From an uncultured Clostridia bacterium (GTDB taxonomy: Bacteria > Bacillota > Clostridia > UBA1381), in the NCBI GenBank assembly GCA_947627795.1, contig CANQXJ010000009.1, positions 1 through 56,535 of the forward strand: a stretch of 56,535 nucleotides of DNA, written 5' to 3'. Below, piece by piece: positions 36,275 to 45,300 of the stretch (its first letter is position 1; every line of letters begins with the position of its first letter). The notes below the pieces were generated by a model. The model did not search any database and was not told the origin of the DNA. It saw nothing but the letters and a program-made list of their open reading frames with translations. The translations under genes were made by a program, and so were the position numbers.

Positions 36275-36303
36275 ATTATACCACAAACATTACAAAAATG
36301 CAA
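36275..36303 (-). promoter_or_regulatory. Sigma-A promoter of the DUF815 gene
   Basis: Minus strand TTGCAT (36298-36303), 17-base spacer, TATAAT (36275-36280). Confidence 0.7.
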
Positions 36304-36416
36304 CAAATTTGTTAACTATTAAGAGGTTTTTCTAAAAAAATATGTAATATTGTTGAAATGTTTGTATAATCTACATAATTCATTTACTATATTTTAAAAT
36401 TTTTTTCCGTTTTATA

Positions 36417-36445
36417 TTGCCAATTCATTAAAATACCATTATAAT
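36417..36445 (+). promoter_or_regulatory. Sigma-A promoter of the pentulose kinase gene
   Basis: TTGCCA (36417-36422), 17-base spacer, TATAAT (36440-36445). No evident operator repeat next to it. Confidence 0.7.
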
Positions 36446-36476
36446 TAATGTAATAAAACGTACGGAGGTCATAAAT

Positions 36477-38066
36477 ATGGAAAAAATCAAACACGCAATA
36501 GCGTCGGGAAAAACGGCGCTCGGAATAGAGCTTGGCTCTACGCGCATAAAAGCGGTGCTTGTCGATGAGAGCGACACTCCCATAGCGTCGGGCAGCCACG
36601 ACTGGGAAAACCGTCTTGAAAACGGTATCTGGACTTATTCGCTCGACGATGTTTGGACGGGCATACAGGACTGCTACGCGGATTTGGCAAGGGACGTAAA
36701 AGAAAAATATGGCGAGGAGCTTACCACGGTCGGCGCGGTAGGAATCAGCGCGATGATGCACGGTTACATGGCGTTTAACGAGGCGGGCGAGCTGCTTGTG
36801 CCGTTTCGGACATGGCGGAACAGCATAACAGGTCAGGCGGCGGCGGAGCTTTCGGAGCTGTTCAATTTCAACATCCCGGAGCGCTGGAGCATAGCTCATC
36901 TGTATCAGGCTGTTTTAAACAACGAGCCGCACGTGCCGGAGATAAAATTCTTCACCACTCTCGCGGGCTACGTTCATTGGAAGCTGACCGGCGAAAAGGT
37001 GCTCGGCGTGGGCGAGGCTTCGGGTATGTTCCCGATCGACAGCGAAACGAAAAACTATGACGCGGAAATGGTCAAGAAATTTGAAAAGCTGACGGAAGAC
37101 CAGCCGTGGAAGCTGTCGGAGCTTTTGCCGAAGGTGCTCGCCGCGGGCGATGAGGGCGGCAAACTCACCGCCGAGGGCGCGAAGCTGCTCGATGTGAGCG
37201 GCAATCTTCAGGCGGGTATACCATTCTGCCCGCCGGAGGGCGACGCGGGAACGGGTATGGCGGCGACGAACAGCATAACGAAGCGCACCGGAAACGTGTC
37301 GGCGGGAACGTCGGTATTCGCGATGGTAGTTCTCGAAAAGCCGCTCTCGAAGGCGTATCCCGAAATCGACGTTGTTACGACTCCGGTCGGCGATTCCGTC
37401 GCAATGGTGCACGTTAACAACTGCACATCGGATTTGAACGCGTGGGTGGAAATTTTCCGCGAGTTCGCGAATGAGATAGGCGTTAATATCGGCTCGTCCG
37501 AGCTTTACGAAACGCTTTACAAAAAATCGCTCGAGGGTGACAAGGACTGCGGCGGCTTGCTGTCGTATGGCTATTTCTCGGGCGAAAATATCACGGGGCT
37601 GACGGATGGCAGACCGTTATTTGTACGCACGCCGGAGAGCAGATTCACGCTCGCGAATATGATGAGGGCGCATCTCTACTCCGCGTTCGGCACGCTCAAG
37701 CTCGGCATGGATATACTTATGGAAAAGGAAAATGTAAAGCTTGACAAAATGTTAGGTCACGGCGGCATTTTCAAGACCAAGGACGTAGCGCAGAGCTATC
37801 TTGCGGCGGCGATAAACACGCCCGTATCGCTTATGGAAACGGCGGGCGAGGGCGGTCCGTGGGGCATGGCACTGCTGGCATCGTATATGCTCAATAAAGA
37901 AAACGGCGAAAGCCTGACGGATTTCTTGAACAACAAGGTATTTGCTAACAGCGAGGTATACACGTTAGAGCCCGATGCGGCGGATGTTGCGGGATTTAAC
38001 GCGTTCGCGGAGCGATACGCCAAAGGCGTGCCGATTGAAAAAGCGGCGGTGGAATTTTTGAAATGA
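36477..38066 (+). CDS. FGGY-family pentulose kinase (ribulokinase-like)
   Basis: 529 residues. N-terminal ATPase-type phosphate loop [15 protein letters not shown] (near 16-30), [13 protein letters not shown] (substrate lid region), the second phosphate motif [20 protein letters not shown] (near 260-280) and the adenosine motif [15 protein letters not shown] (near 460). It phosphorylates a ketopentose. The next gene is L-ribulose-5-phosphate 4-epimerase, so L-ribulose is the likely substrate (AraB role), though xylulokinase activity cannot be excluded. AraA is not in the window. ACGGAGG ribosome binding site. Confidence 0.88.
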   Translation: MEKIKHAIASGKTALGIELGSTRIKAVLVDESDTPIASGSHDWENRLENGIWTYSLDDVWTGIQDCYADLARDVKEKYGEELTTVGAVGISAMMHGYMAFNEAGELLVPFRTWRNSITGQAAAELSELFNFNIPERWSIAHLYQAVLNNEPHVPEIKFFTTLAGYVHWKLTGEKVLGVGEASGMFPIDSETKNYDAEMVKKFEKLTEDQPWKLSELLPKVLAAGDEGGKLTAEGAKLLDVSGNLQAGIPFCPPEGDAGTGMAATNSITKRTGNVSAGTSVFAMVVLEKPLSKAYPEIDVVTTPVGDSVAMVHVNNCTSDLNAWVEIFREFANEIGVNIGSSELYETLYKKSLEGDKDCGGLLSYGYFSGENITGLTDGRPLFVRTPESRFTLANMMRAHLYSAFGTLKLGMDILMEKENVKLDKMLGHGGIFKTKDVAQSYLAAAINTPVSLMETAGEGGPWGMALLASYMLNKENGESLTDFLNNKVFANSEVYTLEPDAADVAGFNAFAERYAKGVPIEKAAVEFLK

Positions 38067-38084
38067 TGTGATTTTTTTGGGGCG

Positions 38085-38244
38085 ATAAATTATGATTTAG
38101 CGGTGTAAGCCTCCCTTGTCAAAGGGAGGGGGACCGCGTAGCGGTGGAGGGATTCTTTTTTGAAAACAGCGAAGGAATCCCCCAGTCAGCTTCGCTGACA
38201 GCCCCCTTTGACAAGGGGGCCTTTCGCAGATAAATCATAATTTA
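38085..38244. mobile_element. TIR-bounded miniature element, copy 1
   Basis: About 160 bases flanked by perfect 14-base terminal inverted repeats (TAAATTATGATTTA, 38086-38099 and 38231-38244). The inside is a large imperfect palindrome (CCCTTGTCAAAGGGAGG ... CCCCCTTTGACAAGGGGG) with nested hairpins (CCGCGTAGCGG, CAGCTTCGCTG). It has no coding capacity. It sits between the kinase and epimerase genes and may form a strong mRNA hairpin. The same TIRs bound copy 2 at 49.1 kb. Confidence 0.75.
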
Positions 38245-38265
38245 CAAAGAAAGGAAGAATAAAAA

Positions 38266-38955
38266 ATGTTAGAACAATTAAAAGAACAAGTATGGAAAGC
38301 AAATCTTGACCTACCGCGTTACGGGCTTGTGACGTTTACGTGGGGCAACGTTTCCGGCATCGACCGTGAAAAGGGGCTGTTTGTTATAAAGCCGTCGGGC
38401 GTGGAATATGATAAGCTGCAGCCGGAGCATATGGTAATTGTTGATATGGACGGAAATAAAGTCGAGGGCGATTTGAACCCGTCATCGGACACGCCGACGC
38501 ACCTCGAATTATATAAGGCGTTCCCCGAATGCGGCGGTATCGTTCACACTCACTCGTCATGGGCTACGTCGTTCGCGCAGGCGTGCAAGCCTATTCCGGC
38601 GTTCGGCACGACTCACGCGGATTACTTTTACGGCGAGATCCCCGCGACGCGCCTTATGACAAAGGAGGAGATCGAGGGAGAATACGAGAAAAACACCGGC
38701 AAGGTCATAATCGAAACATTTAAAGACATAGATCCCGCTGCGGTTCCCGGGGTTCTCGTTTCAAATCACGGACCGTTCGCGTGGGGCACCGACGCGCATA
38801 ACGCGGTACATAACGCGGTTGTTTTGGAGGAGGTCGCGAAAATGGCGCTCAGAGCAATGCAGCTCACGCCCGGACTTCCGCCTATCTCGCAGGCGATTCT
38901 CGATAAGCATTATCTGAGAAAGCACGGCGCGAACGCGTATTACGGACAAAAATAA
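38266..38955 (+). CDS. araD: L-ribulose-5-phosphate 4-epimerase
   Basis: 229 residues, a class II aldolase fold. Features: TWGNVSGID (near 25-33), KPSGVEYD, zinc ligands in the HTHS motif (near 94-97) and NHGPFAWG (near 165), plus Tyr-rich end HGANAYYGQ typical of AraD. It interconverts L-ribulose-5-P and D-xylulose-5-P, linking arabinose use to the pentose phosphate pathway. It lies downstream of the pentulose kinase on the same strand, with the TIR element in between, and starts after AGAAAGGAAG. Confidence 0.94.
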   Translation: MLEQLKEQVWKANLDLPRYGLVTFTWGNVSGIDREKGLFVIKPSGVEYDKLQPEHMVIVDMDGNKVEGDLNPSSDTPTHLELYKAFPECGGIVHTHSSWATSFAQACKPIPAFGTTHADYFYGEIPATRLMTKEEIEGEYEKNTGKVIIETFKDIDPAAVPGVLVSNHGPFAWGTDAHNAVHNAVVLEEVAKMALRAMQLTPGLPPISQAILDKHYLRKHGANAYYGQK

Positions 38956-38965
38956 ACGATATATA

Positions 38966-38999
38966 AAAATCTCTTGGGGATATCCCCCAAGAGATTTTG
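38966..38999. terminator. Bidirectional terminator (araD / spoVG)
   Basis: 14-bp stem AAAATCTCTTGGGG / CCCCAAGAGATTTT (38966-38979, 38985-38998). A/T runs on both sides let it work for both converging genes. Confidence 0.8.
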
Positions 39000-39063
39000 A
39001 ATGTTACCTAATAAATGCTTAAAGTTTTTGACGGTGTCTTAATTAATTCAGCTAAATCCTTAA

Positions 39064-39351
39064 TTATTCTTCTGCTCCAATTTCGCTGTCAATTTTGCTA
39101 AGCTCCTCCTCGTACTTCGCAAGAATTTGTGATTCAAGCATTGTACGCATACTGCTGTTGATTGGATGTGCGATATCTTTATACTCGCCCTCAGGAGTAC
39201 GTCTGCTCGGCATAGCTGTAAATAATTTATCCTGTCCCGCGATAACTTTGATGTCATGCACAACAAAAGAATTGTCAAATGTCACAGATGCAACCGCCTT
39301 CATTCGGCTATCGGTTGTTACCATCTTCACTCGTATATCGGTAATCTCCAA
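39064..39351 (-). CDS. spoVG: SpoVG regulatory protein
   Basis: 95 residues from TTG 39351, which gives the family start (M)[14 protein letters not shown] lies 11 bases upstream, while GTG codons at 39360 and 39363 touch that site. Conserved stretches: [31 protein letters not shown]. SpoVG is a small RNA/DNA-binding regulator in Bacillota that affects septation, sporulation and cell-surface functions. It has a strong upstream sigma-A promoter and is transcribed alone. Confidence 0.95.
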   Translation of the reverse strand: MEITDIRVKMVTTDSRMKAVASVTFDNSFVVHDIKVIAGQDKLFTAMPSRRTPEGEYKDIAHPINSSMRTMLESQILAKYEEELSKIDSEIGAEE

Positions 39352-39402
39352 CTGTTTCACCACCCCTTCGTGTGTTATAACAATATTCTTCTTGTTATTA
39401 TA

Positions 39403-39431
39403 ATAATACAAAAAATATCAAAATTTGTCAA
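39403..39431 (-). promoter_or_regulatory. Strong sigma-A promoter of spoVG
   Basis: Minus strand TTGACA (39426-39431), 17-base spacer, TATTAT (39403-39408). Confidence 0.8.
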
Positions 39432-39613
39432 TAGTATGGGTGAGTTTTGTCCGTTATGACTAATTTTTTTATAAATATTTTGTGCGTTTTGCTGAATTTT
39501 TAAAATTGTGTTTTAAAACTTAATCTTTCGTTATATAATTAGTACATTGGATTTTTTTGAATTTCAGGATATGCTTTCAAAGCAAGGAAAATATAGGAAA
39601 GGAAGCCATTGAA

Positions 39614-41005
39614 ATGGAACGGTTTAAAATGTCCGATTTGGATAGCGGCGCGCATATTCATTTTATCGGCATAGGAGGAATAAGCATGAGCGGTTTAGCG
39701 CAAATTGCGTTAAAGGACGGGTACAGAGTTACCGGCTCGGACTGGAATAAAAGCAAAATAACGGAAAAGCTTGAGAAGTCGGGCGCGGACATAGTGTACG
39801 GTCATGGCGCTTGCCACCCCGATATAGCGTCCGCTAATCTCGTGGTATACACAGCCGCCGCGCACGACGACAACCCCGAAATGATATTCGCAAAGGAGCA
39901 CAATCTGCGCTCCGTGCACCGCGCCGAATTTTTGGGCGCGATTATGAAAAATTACACGCACGCGGTAGGCGTGAGCGGCACGCACGGAAAGACCACAACG
40001 ACCTCGATGCTCGCTCACGCTCTTATTCACGCGGGAGTCGACCCGACGATAAGCGTCGGCGGCGAGCTTGACATAATCGACGGCAATATCAGAACGGGAA
40101 GCTCGGATTATTTCGTGACCGAAGCGTGCGAATACACAAACAGCTTTCTGAAATTCTATCCCACGATCGCGCTTATCACAAATATCGAGGAGGATCATCT
40201 CGACTTCTTCACCGGCATCGACATGATAATCGAAAGCTTCCGCGAATTCGCAATGCTGACGAAGGGAATAGGCACTGTAGTGGCTATGGGCGGCGATAAA
40301 AACATACAAAAGGCGCTTGACGGAACGGGGCTTGACATCGTCACTTACGGCATGGATAAGGAGTTTGATTATTATCCCGAAAACATAAAATACGATGCGG
40401 GCTTCCCGTCGTTTGACGTTTGCAAAAACGGCGAAAAGCTCTGTCATGTAAAGCTGAACGTTCCGGGCGAGCACAACGTTTTAAACACGCTCGCGGCAAT
40501 CGCGGTATGCGAGCTGCTCGGGATAGACGCGAAAACAGCCGCCGAGGGCGTTGAACAGTTTAAGGGCACGCACAGACGCTTTGAGAAAAAGGGCTTCGTA
40601 AACGGAGCTATAGTGATAGACGACTACGCGCATCACCCGACCGAAATCGCCGCGACGCTCAAAGCCGCGAAGGAGTTTCCGCACACGAAAATACGCTGCA
40701 TTTTCCAGCCGCACACGTATTCGAGAACGCGGACGCTGTGGAACGAATTCGTAAAGGCGTTCGACGACGCTGACGAATTAATTTTAACGCACATCTACGC
40801 GGCGCGTGAGGTGTTCGACGGCGTGACGAAGCCTGAAAATTTGGCTGCCGAAATAAAGGAACGCGGAGTGGACGCGAAGTATATGGACAAATTTGAGGAC
40901 ATAGCAGACTATATTAAAAAAACAGCCGCCGAGGGCGAGATAATCTTCACCATGGGCGCGGGCGACGTTGTGAATATAGGACCTATGATTTTGGAGCGGC
41001 ATTAA
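39614..41005 (+). CDS. murC: UDP-N-acetylmuramate--L-alanine ligase MurC
   Basis: 463 residues from ATG 39614, chosen because it gives the normal N-terminus and follows AGGAAAGGAAG; the frame is open to 39557. N-terminal UDP-binding Rossmann motif HFIGIGGISMSGLA, central ATPase loop GVSGTHGKTTTTSM, NIEEDHLDFF, IDDYAHHPTEI and FQPHTYSRT in the C-terminal domain. It adds L-Ala to UDP-MurNAc in the cytoplasm, the first step of the stem peptide. Monocistronic with its own terminator. Confidence 0.97.
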   Translation: MERFKMSDLDSGAHIHFIGIGGISMSGLAQIALKDGYRVTGSDWNKSKITEKLEKSGADIVYGHGACHPDIASANLVVYTAAAHDDNPEMIFAKEHNLRSVHRAEFLGAIMKNYTHAVGVSGTHGKTTTTSMLAHALIHAGVDPTISVGGELDIIDGNIRTGSSDYFVTEACEYTNSFLKFYPTIALITNIEEDHLDFFTGIDMIIESFREFAMLTKGIGTVVAMGGDKNIQKALDGTGLDIVTYGMDKEFDYYPENIKYDAGFPSFDVCKNGEKLCHVKLNVPGEHNVLNTLAAIAVCELLGIDAKTAAEGVEQFKGTHRRFEKKGFVNGAIVIDDYAHHPTEIAATLKAAKEFPHTKIRCIFQPHTYSRTRTLWNEFVKAFDDADELILTHIYAAREVFDGVTKPENLAAEIKERGVDAKYMDKFEDIADYIKKTAAEGEIIFTMGAGDVVNIGPMILERH

Positions 41006-41013
41006 GCGGCGCG

Positions 41014-41066
41014 GAGCCGGTGCAAGCGGATATTTTGAAATATCGGTTTGCCGGCTCTTTTTTCGT
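41014..41066 (+). terminator. Terminator after murC
   Basis: Long hairpin GAGCCGG ... CCGGCTC with an inner GATATTTTGAAATATC palindrome, followed by TTTTTTCG. Confidence 0.85.
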
Positions 41067-41099
41067 AAAATAAATTAAACATCTCGGCAAATAAAATCC

Positions 41100-41128
41100 T
41101 TGAATTTTTGGGGGAAATATGTTATAAT
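41100..41128 (+). promoter_or_regulatory. Sigma-A promoter of the membrane protein-sigma factor genes
   Basis: TTGAAT (41100-41105), 17-base spacer, TATAAT (41123-41128). Confidence 0.75.
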
Positions 41129-41179
41129 AAGATTGTATTGTTATGTGGCAGAAAAGAATTTTGCGGGGAGTTGATTTTA

Positions 41180-41839
41180 TTGGCTGAGAAATACGGAGAA
41201 ATTCCGCCGCGTTTTACGGGCGCATGGTGGGAATATTTTTGGACGTATTATAAATGGTATGTGCTTATTCCGTTTTTCGTGATTATTTTCGCGGCTGTGA
41301 CAATTACTCAGTGCGCTACGCGCAAAAAATACGATCAAACCGTTACATATGCGGGGCATATGGTATATTCCGAGGATGAGATGCAGAAGCTTCACGATAT
41401 TCTTCTTTCGGAGGTAGAGGATACCGACGGAAACGGCGAGCCGGCGCTTTTTGTGCAGCAGCTTACGTTTTCGGACATGGCGGGAAGCGAGGAATTTGAT
41501 TATGCCGTTCAGACGAAGCTTGATATAGAGCTTGGAAACGACGGTTCGTATTTGTTCTTCTACGACGCTTCGGAGCTGGAAATCATGACTAATCGCGAAG
41601 CGGCTGACGAGATTTATTTGTCCGTATCCGAGTGGGGCGAAAACATACCGGCGGACAGGATTTACGAGAAGAACGGCTATCAATACGCCGTTAATTTGAA
41701 GGACAGTAAAATTTTAAAGGATAACGGCATATACTGCGACGATTTGTATGCGGTTATAAGAAAAAATTACTCTAAAGATGAAAAAAGCGCGAACGCCGCG
41801 GCAAACGCGGCGAAGCTTGCGAGCATTTTGGCACAGTGA
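41180..41839 (+). CDS. Single-pass membrane protein of unknown function
   Basis: 219 residues from TTG 41180 behind GGGGAG; the longer frame from 41108 overlaps the promoter. A short aromatic N-terminus (FTGAWWEYFWTYYKWYVL) runs into one membrane helix (about 24-45), then a soluble domain of about 170 residues. No motif recognised. The N-terminal aromatic stretch followed by one helix recurs in clostridial conserved hypotheticals. It lies 11 bases before the sigma factor gene and is probably co-transcribed, which makes a regulatory or sensing role possible but unproven. Confidence 0.75.
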   Translation: MAEKYGEIPPRFTGAWWEYFWTYYKWYVLIPFFVIIFAAVTITQCATRKKYDQTVTYAGHMVYSEDEMQKLHDILLSEVEDTDGNGEPALFVQQLTFSDMAGSEEFDYAVQTKLDIELGNDGSYLFFYDASELEIMTNREAADEIYLSVSEWGENIPADRIYEKNGYQYAVNLKDSKILKDNGIYCDDLYAVIRKNYSKDEKSANAAANAAKLASILAQ

Positions 41840-41850
41840 GGCGATAGGAT

Positions 41851-42588
41851 TTGGCGGTTTTAAAACATGAAACGGCGTTAAGCGAATATGAAATGTTTTC
41901 CGAATACAGGAGGACGCACAGCCGCGAGCTGCGGGACGAGATAGTCTCGTCGTATATTTACATTGCCGAAATACTGTCGCGCAAGTTCATCAACCGCGGC
42001 GTGGAATATGACGACATATACCAGGTGGCGTGTATGGGAGTGCTGTACGCGGTGGAGCGGTTTGATCCCGATAAGGGGGTCAAGTTTGCGACGTACGCCA
42101 CTCCGACGGTGCTCGGCGAGATACGCAAATACTTCCGCGACAAGGGCAATTTTATACGGATTCCGCGCCGCCTTTACGAGATTTTCTATAAAGCGGAAAA
42201 AATAAAGCGCGGCTCGAGCGGAATATCAACGGCGGAAATAGCGCGTATACTGAATTTGTCGGACAAGGTTATTGACGAAGCGTTTGAGCTGGGAGACGCG
42301 GCTTTTATGAAGTCGCTCGAATATGAGGCGTATGCCGACGGAGCGCTTAATCTTACAAACGTGCTCGGCTCGGATGATAAAAATTTTCTTATGATAGAAA
42401 ATAAGGATTTTGTGAATTTCTGTATGGAGCGTCTTGACGAGGATGAAAAGAAATTTGTCGAATACCGCTACTACCGCGAGCTTTCACAGAAGGAAATAGC
42501 CAAACTGATGGGCATATCACAGATGCAGGTGTCGCGGTTTGAAAAAAAACTGCTGAAAAAATTAAAGAGTTTATATTTCAGGGATTAG
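41851..42588 (+). CDS. SigB/SigF/SigG-type RNA polymerase sigma factor
   Basis: 245 residues from TTG 41851 (GAGGCGATAGGA before it). Region 2 has EYDDIYQVACMGVLYAVERFDPDKGVKFATYATPTVLGEIRKYF as separate conserved blocks around YDDIYQVA and FATYATP. Region 3 is at about 110-150, and region 4 has a C-terminal helix-turn-helix (LSQKEIAKLMGISQMQVSRF). This is the group III layout of Bacillus SigB, SigF and SigG. No anti-sigma or anti-anti-sigma gene flanks it; the upstream membrane protein is the only operon partner. Whether it serves stress or sporulation cannot be told from the sequence. Confidence 0.88.
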   Translation: MAVLKHETALSEYEMFSEYRRTHSRELRDEIVSSYIYIAEILSRKFINRGVEYDDIYQVACMGVLYAVERFDPDKGVKFATYATPTVLGEIRKYFRDKGNFIRIPRRLYEIFYKAEKIKRGSSGISTAEIARILNLSDKVIDEAFELGDAAFMKSLEYEAYADGALNLTNVLGSDDKNFLMIENKDFVNFCMERLDEDEKKFVEYRYYRELSQKEIAKLMGISQMQVSRFEKKLLKKLKSLYFRD

Positions 42589-42592
42589 CAGC

Positions 42593-42616
42593 GACCGGAG
42601 CTGTCGGCAGCCGGTC
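42593..42616 (+). other. Short hairpin between sigma factor and pyrE
   Basis: GACCGG / CCGGTC stem with an inner CTG/CAG pairing and no T-tract. It does not match a PyrR binding loop. Possibly an mRNA stability element. Confidence 0.3.
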
Positions 42617-42645
42617 ACGGAATAACAATGAACGGAGGAAAAAAC

Positions 42646-43308
42646 ATGCTGTCACAGGATAAAAGAGAATTTATAGAATTTATGATGAGCGCGGATGTGC
42701 TGCGCTTCGGTGATTTTGTGACGAAAAGCGGCAGAAACACGCCGTATTTCGTAAATACAGGCAATTTCAAAACGGGAAAGCAGATCGCGACTCTTGCGGG
42801 GTTTTACGCAAAACTTATCAAGGAAAGTATAGGCGGCGAGTTTGAATGTATGTTCGGTCCGGCGTACAAGGGAATACCCCTCGCGGCTTCGACGGCGGCG
42901 GCGCTTTATAATGAATACAATATAGACAAGCCGTACTTCTTCAACCGCAAGGAGGAAAAGGATCACGGCGAGGGCGGCTCGCTCGTGGGCTATAAGCCGC
43001 GCTCAGGCGACCGAGTGATTATAATAGAGGACGTCATAACCGCAGGAACGGCTCTCAGAGAAACAATGCCTATTCTTTACGGCGCGGCGGACGTTAAGAT
43101 AAACGATATGTTCATATCGGTAAACCGCTGCGAATACGGCAAAAATCCGAAAAAGACGACCGTTATGGAGGTCATGGAGGAATTCGGCATAAACGTTCAC
43201 GCGATAATCACGGTAAGGGATATCCGCGAATATCTCAAAGAGAACGGCTCATATGATGAAATTCTGAAAAAGATGGACAAGTATATGGAGGATTACTGCG
43301 TATTTTAA
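42646..43308 (+). CDS. pyrE: Orotate phosphoribosyltransferase
   Basis: 220 residues from ATG 42646 behind AACGGAGG; an upstream ATG at 42628 overlaps that site. The type I PRTase PRPP loop VIIIEDVITAGTAL (near 129-142) is clear, as are FGPAYKGIPLA and FFNRKEEKDHGEGG, the flexible catalytic loop of OPRTases. It converts orotate plus PRPP to OMP in pyrimidine synthesis. The other pyr genes are not nearby. It lies 57 bases after the sigma factor gene and 17 bases before the SLH gene, so co-transcription is possible. Confidence 0.95.
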   Translation: MLSQDKREFIEFMMSADVLRFGDFVTKSGRNTPYFVNTGNFKTGKQIATLAGFYAKLIKESIGGEFECMFGPAYKGIPLAASTAAALYNEYNIDKPYFFNRKEEKDHGEGGSLVGYKPRSGDRVIIIEDVITAGTALRETMPILYGAADVKINDMFISVNRCEYGKNPKKTTVMEVMEEFGINVHAIITVRDIREYLKENGSYDEILKKMDKYMEDYCVF

Positions 43309-43325
43309 AAGGAGGCGGTAATAAA

Positions 43326-44381
43326 GTGAAACGAATATTAAAATTTTTAATTCCGGTGTTTGCGATGCTTGTGTCCGCGGTGACCGTTCACGCGTACAAC
43401 GTTGTGGATCTGCCGAACAGTATGCCGATGTCGGAGGCGCTCGGAATTTTCAACGCGAGCGAAATTGTCCGCGCGACGGTGTATAATATTCCGGACGGGC
43501 AGTACATAGAGCTCGACAGCAACGAAATAAGAAATTTTTATGAGCGCGTTGATGATATGACGGTATACAGGACAATTAATAAAACTCCGTTCAGGGGTAC
43601 CGTTATCAATCTATACACGGCAAACGGAGCGATAAGCTATAATTTAAGCTCTGGCGTGCAGATAGGCATGTACGGAAGCGATAACTACGTATGCTATAAG
43701 GTGCGCGGCGAGGACGACGTAACGCTTTCGTATATCGACACAATGTACAAGGATTCCGTGCCGTCGTCAAGAGTTAACGGAAACGAGCTGTATCTGAACA
43801 CCGCGCATGATTTTTTGAAGCTTCCGGACGCGGACTGGGCAAAGGAGTCGGCGAGGCTTGCCGCGTCGAAGTCGCTGCTGCCGTATGAGTTCACAAACAT
43901 TTATCAGTATAATATTTCACGTCAGCAATTTTGCTCACTGCTCGGAAATTTTATAAAGGTCATGTCAAACTGCTCGTCGCTTGAAAAATTTTTGGAATCC
44001 CGTAACGTCAGCTATTCGACAGATTATTTCACAGACTGCGAATATGCCGACAATTCCGTAAATATGCTTTACGCGCTCGGCGTTGTAAGCGGTAAGGGAG
44101 ACGGCATATTCGATCCGGGCGGAGGAGTTACGCGCGAGGAGGCGGCGGCTATAATGTGCCGCGCGGCTGAGCTGTTCAAGCCTATTTACGTGTTTAAAAA
44201 TCTGAGCTTCAGAGACAGTTACAGTATTTCTCAATGGGCGCAGTATTCCGTAAGATGGGTAAGCGAGAATTCCGTCATGACAGGCGCGGGAGACAACGAG
44301 TTCCAGCCGCAGGGAATGTATACGGTGGAACAGGCGGTTTCAACAATGAACAGGCTGTATGACGCAATCAACGGCGAATAA
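43326..44381 (+). CDS. SLH-domain surface protein
   Basis: 351 residues from GTG 43326 with AAGGAGG nine bases upstream. Signal peptide 1-23 (MKRILKFLIPVFAMLVSAVTVHA). An N-terminal domain of about 150 residues of unknown fold is followed by S-layer-homology modules. Two are clear: ALGVVSGKGDGIFDPGGGVTREEAA near 253-277, and WVSENSVMTGAGDNEFQPQG near 305-324; a weaker one precedes them. SLH modules bind secondary wall polymer and anchor the protein at the cell surface. It follows pyrE by 17 bases. Confidence 0.88.
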   Translation: MKRILKFLIPVFAMLVSAVTVHAYNVVDLPNSMPMSEALGIFNASEIVRATVYNIPDGQYIELDSNEIRNFYERVDDMTVYRTINKTPFRGTVINLYTANGAISYNLSSGVQIGMYGSDNYVCYKVRGEDDVTLSYIDTMYKDSVPSSRVNGNELYLNTAHDFLKLPDADWAKESARLAASKSLLPYEFTNIYQYNISRQQFCSLLGNFIKVMSNCSSLEKFLESRNVSYSTDYFTDCEYADNSVNMLYALGVVSGKGDGIFDPGGGVTREEAAAIMCRAAELFKPIYVFKNLSFRDSYSISQWAQYSVRWVSENSVMTGAGDNEFQPQGMYTVEQAVSTMNRLYDAINGE

Positions 44382-44408
44382 CTATTATAAAAATTTGTAA
44401 AAAAACTC

Positions 44409-44437
44409 TTGACAAGCACTTATAAAATCTATATAAT
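44409..44437 (+). promoter_or_regulatory. Strong sigma-A promoter of rpmH
   Basis: TTGACA (44409-44414), 17-base spacer, TATAAT (44432-44437): a consensus match. Confidence 0.9.
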
Positions 44438-44517
44438 AGGATAGGTGTCTGAATTTAGAATTGTATTACAGACGGTTAAGATAGAATCGTTAAGCATGAT
44501 AGGGAGGTGCTGTACAG

Positions 44518-44652
44518 ATGAAAATGACATTTCAGCCTAAGAAGCGTCAGAGAGCCAAGGAGCACGGCTTCAGAAAAAGAATGGCTACAAAATCGGGCAG
44601 AAAGATTTTAGCTTCAAGAAGACAGAAGGGCAGAAAATCGCTGACTGCGTAA
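44518..44652 (+). CDS. rpmH: Ribosomal protein L34
   Basis: 44 residues, fully typical: [31 protein letters not shown], ending [11 protein letters not shown]. Large-subunit protein. AGGGAGGTG ribosome binding site nine bases before ATG. It heads the conserved rpmH-rnpA-yidD-yidC-jag order. In many Bacillota dnaA and oriC lie just upstream; here an SLH gene does. Confidence 0.98.
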   Translation: MKMTFQPKKRQRAKEHGFRKRMATKSGRKILASRRQKGRKSLTA

Positions 44653-44668
44653 AATAGTATATCGGTAG

Positions 44669-44700
44669 GGCGGCTTGTCTGCAAGCCGCCGTATTTTTTG
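44669..44700 (+). terminator. Terminator/attenuator between rpmH and rnpA
   Basis: 9-bp GC-rich stem GGCGGCTTG / CAAGCCGCC with a 4-base loop and GTATTTTTTG tail. It should reduce read-through so that L34 is made in excess over RNase P protein. Confidence 0.8.
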
Positions 44701-44710
44701 GAGTTAGACC

Positions 44711-45064
44711 ATGAAAAATACTCAAAGCCTGAAGCTTAACAGAGATTTCAGGAGACTTTATTCACGCGGGAAAAGCTGCGTGGGCGCGTATGTTGTTTTA
44801 TACGCGCAGAAAAACAGGTTAGGCGAAAGCCGGCTGGGACTTACAGTTTCCAAGTCAACGGGCAAAGCAGTCAAACGCAACCGCTTAAAGCGCCTTATGC
44901 GCGAGGGCTACAGGCTTATAGAGAGTAAGCTTGAACCCGGCTATGACTTTATTCTCGTTGCGAGAACAAGGGCGATCGGTAAAACGCAGGCGCAGATCCA
45001 AACCGATATAGAGCGCTCGATGAACAATTTAGGAATTTTAAAAGCCGGGAATGATAAAAATTGA
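44711..45064 (+). CDS. rnpA: Ribonuclease P protein component
   Basis: 117 residues. Core motifs: [40 protein letters not shown] (containing the RNR signature) and YDFILVAR. It assists the RNase P RNA in tRNA 5' maturation. Its stop overlaps the yidD start (TTGA), indicating coupling. Expression probably depends on read-through of the hairpin after rpmH. Confidence 0.97.
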   Translation: MKNTQSLKLNRDFRRLYSRGKSCVGAYVVLYAQKNRLGESRLGLTVSKSTGKAVKRNRLKRLMREGYRLIESKLEPGYDFILVARTRAIGKTQAQIQTDIERSMNNLGILKAGNDKN

Positions 45065-45273
45065 AAAACATATTTATAGCGTTAATTAAGTTTTACAGAC
45101 ACCACATATCGCCGTATAAGGGCGGAGCTTGCTGCCGCTTCGTCCCGACATGTTCGGAATACGCATTGCAGGCGTTTGAAAAATACGGCGCGGTTAAGGG
45201 ATTGTATTTATCGGTGAGAAGAATTTTAAAATGTCACCCATTCCATAAGGGAGGATACGATCCGTTGCCGTAA
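45061..45273 (+). CDS. yidD: Membrane protein insertion efficiency factor YidD
   Basis: 70 residues from TTG 45061. Family signature: [36 protein letters not shown] as adjacent blocks (FVPTCSEYA is diagnostic), ending HKGGYDPLP. The small membrane-associated protein helps YidC-dependent insertion. Start codon overlaps the rnpA stop. Confidence 0.96.
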   Translation: MKNIFIALIKFYRHHISPYKGGACCRFVPTCSEYALQAFEKYGAVKGLYLSVRRILKCHPFHKGGYDPLP

Positions 45274-45300
45274 ACACAGGCGGCGGAGAGGACAAAACAG

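Noticed and set aside
42593-42645. PyrR attenuator before pyrE
   Set aside because: The hairpin lacks the PyrR loop sequence and a terminator tail.
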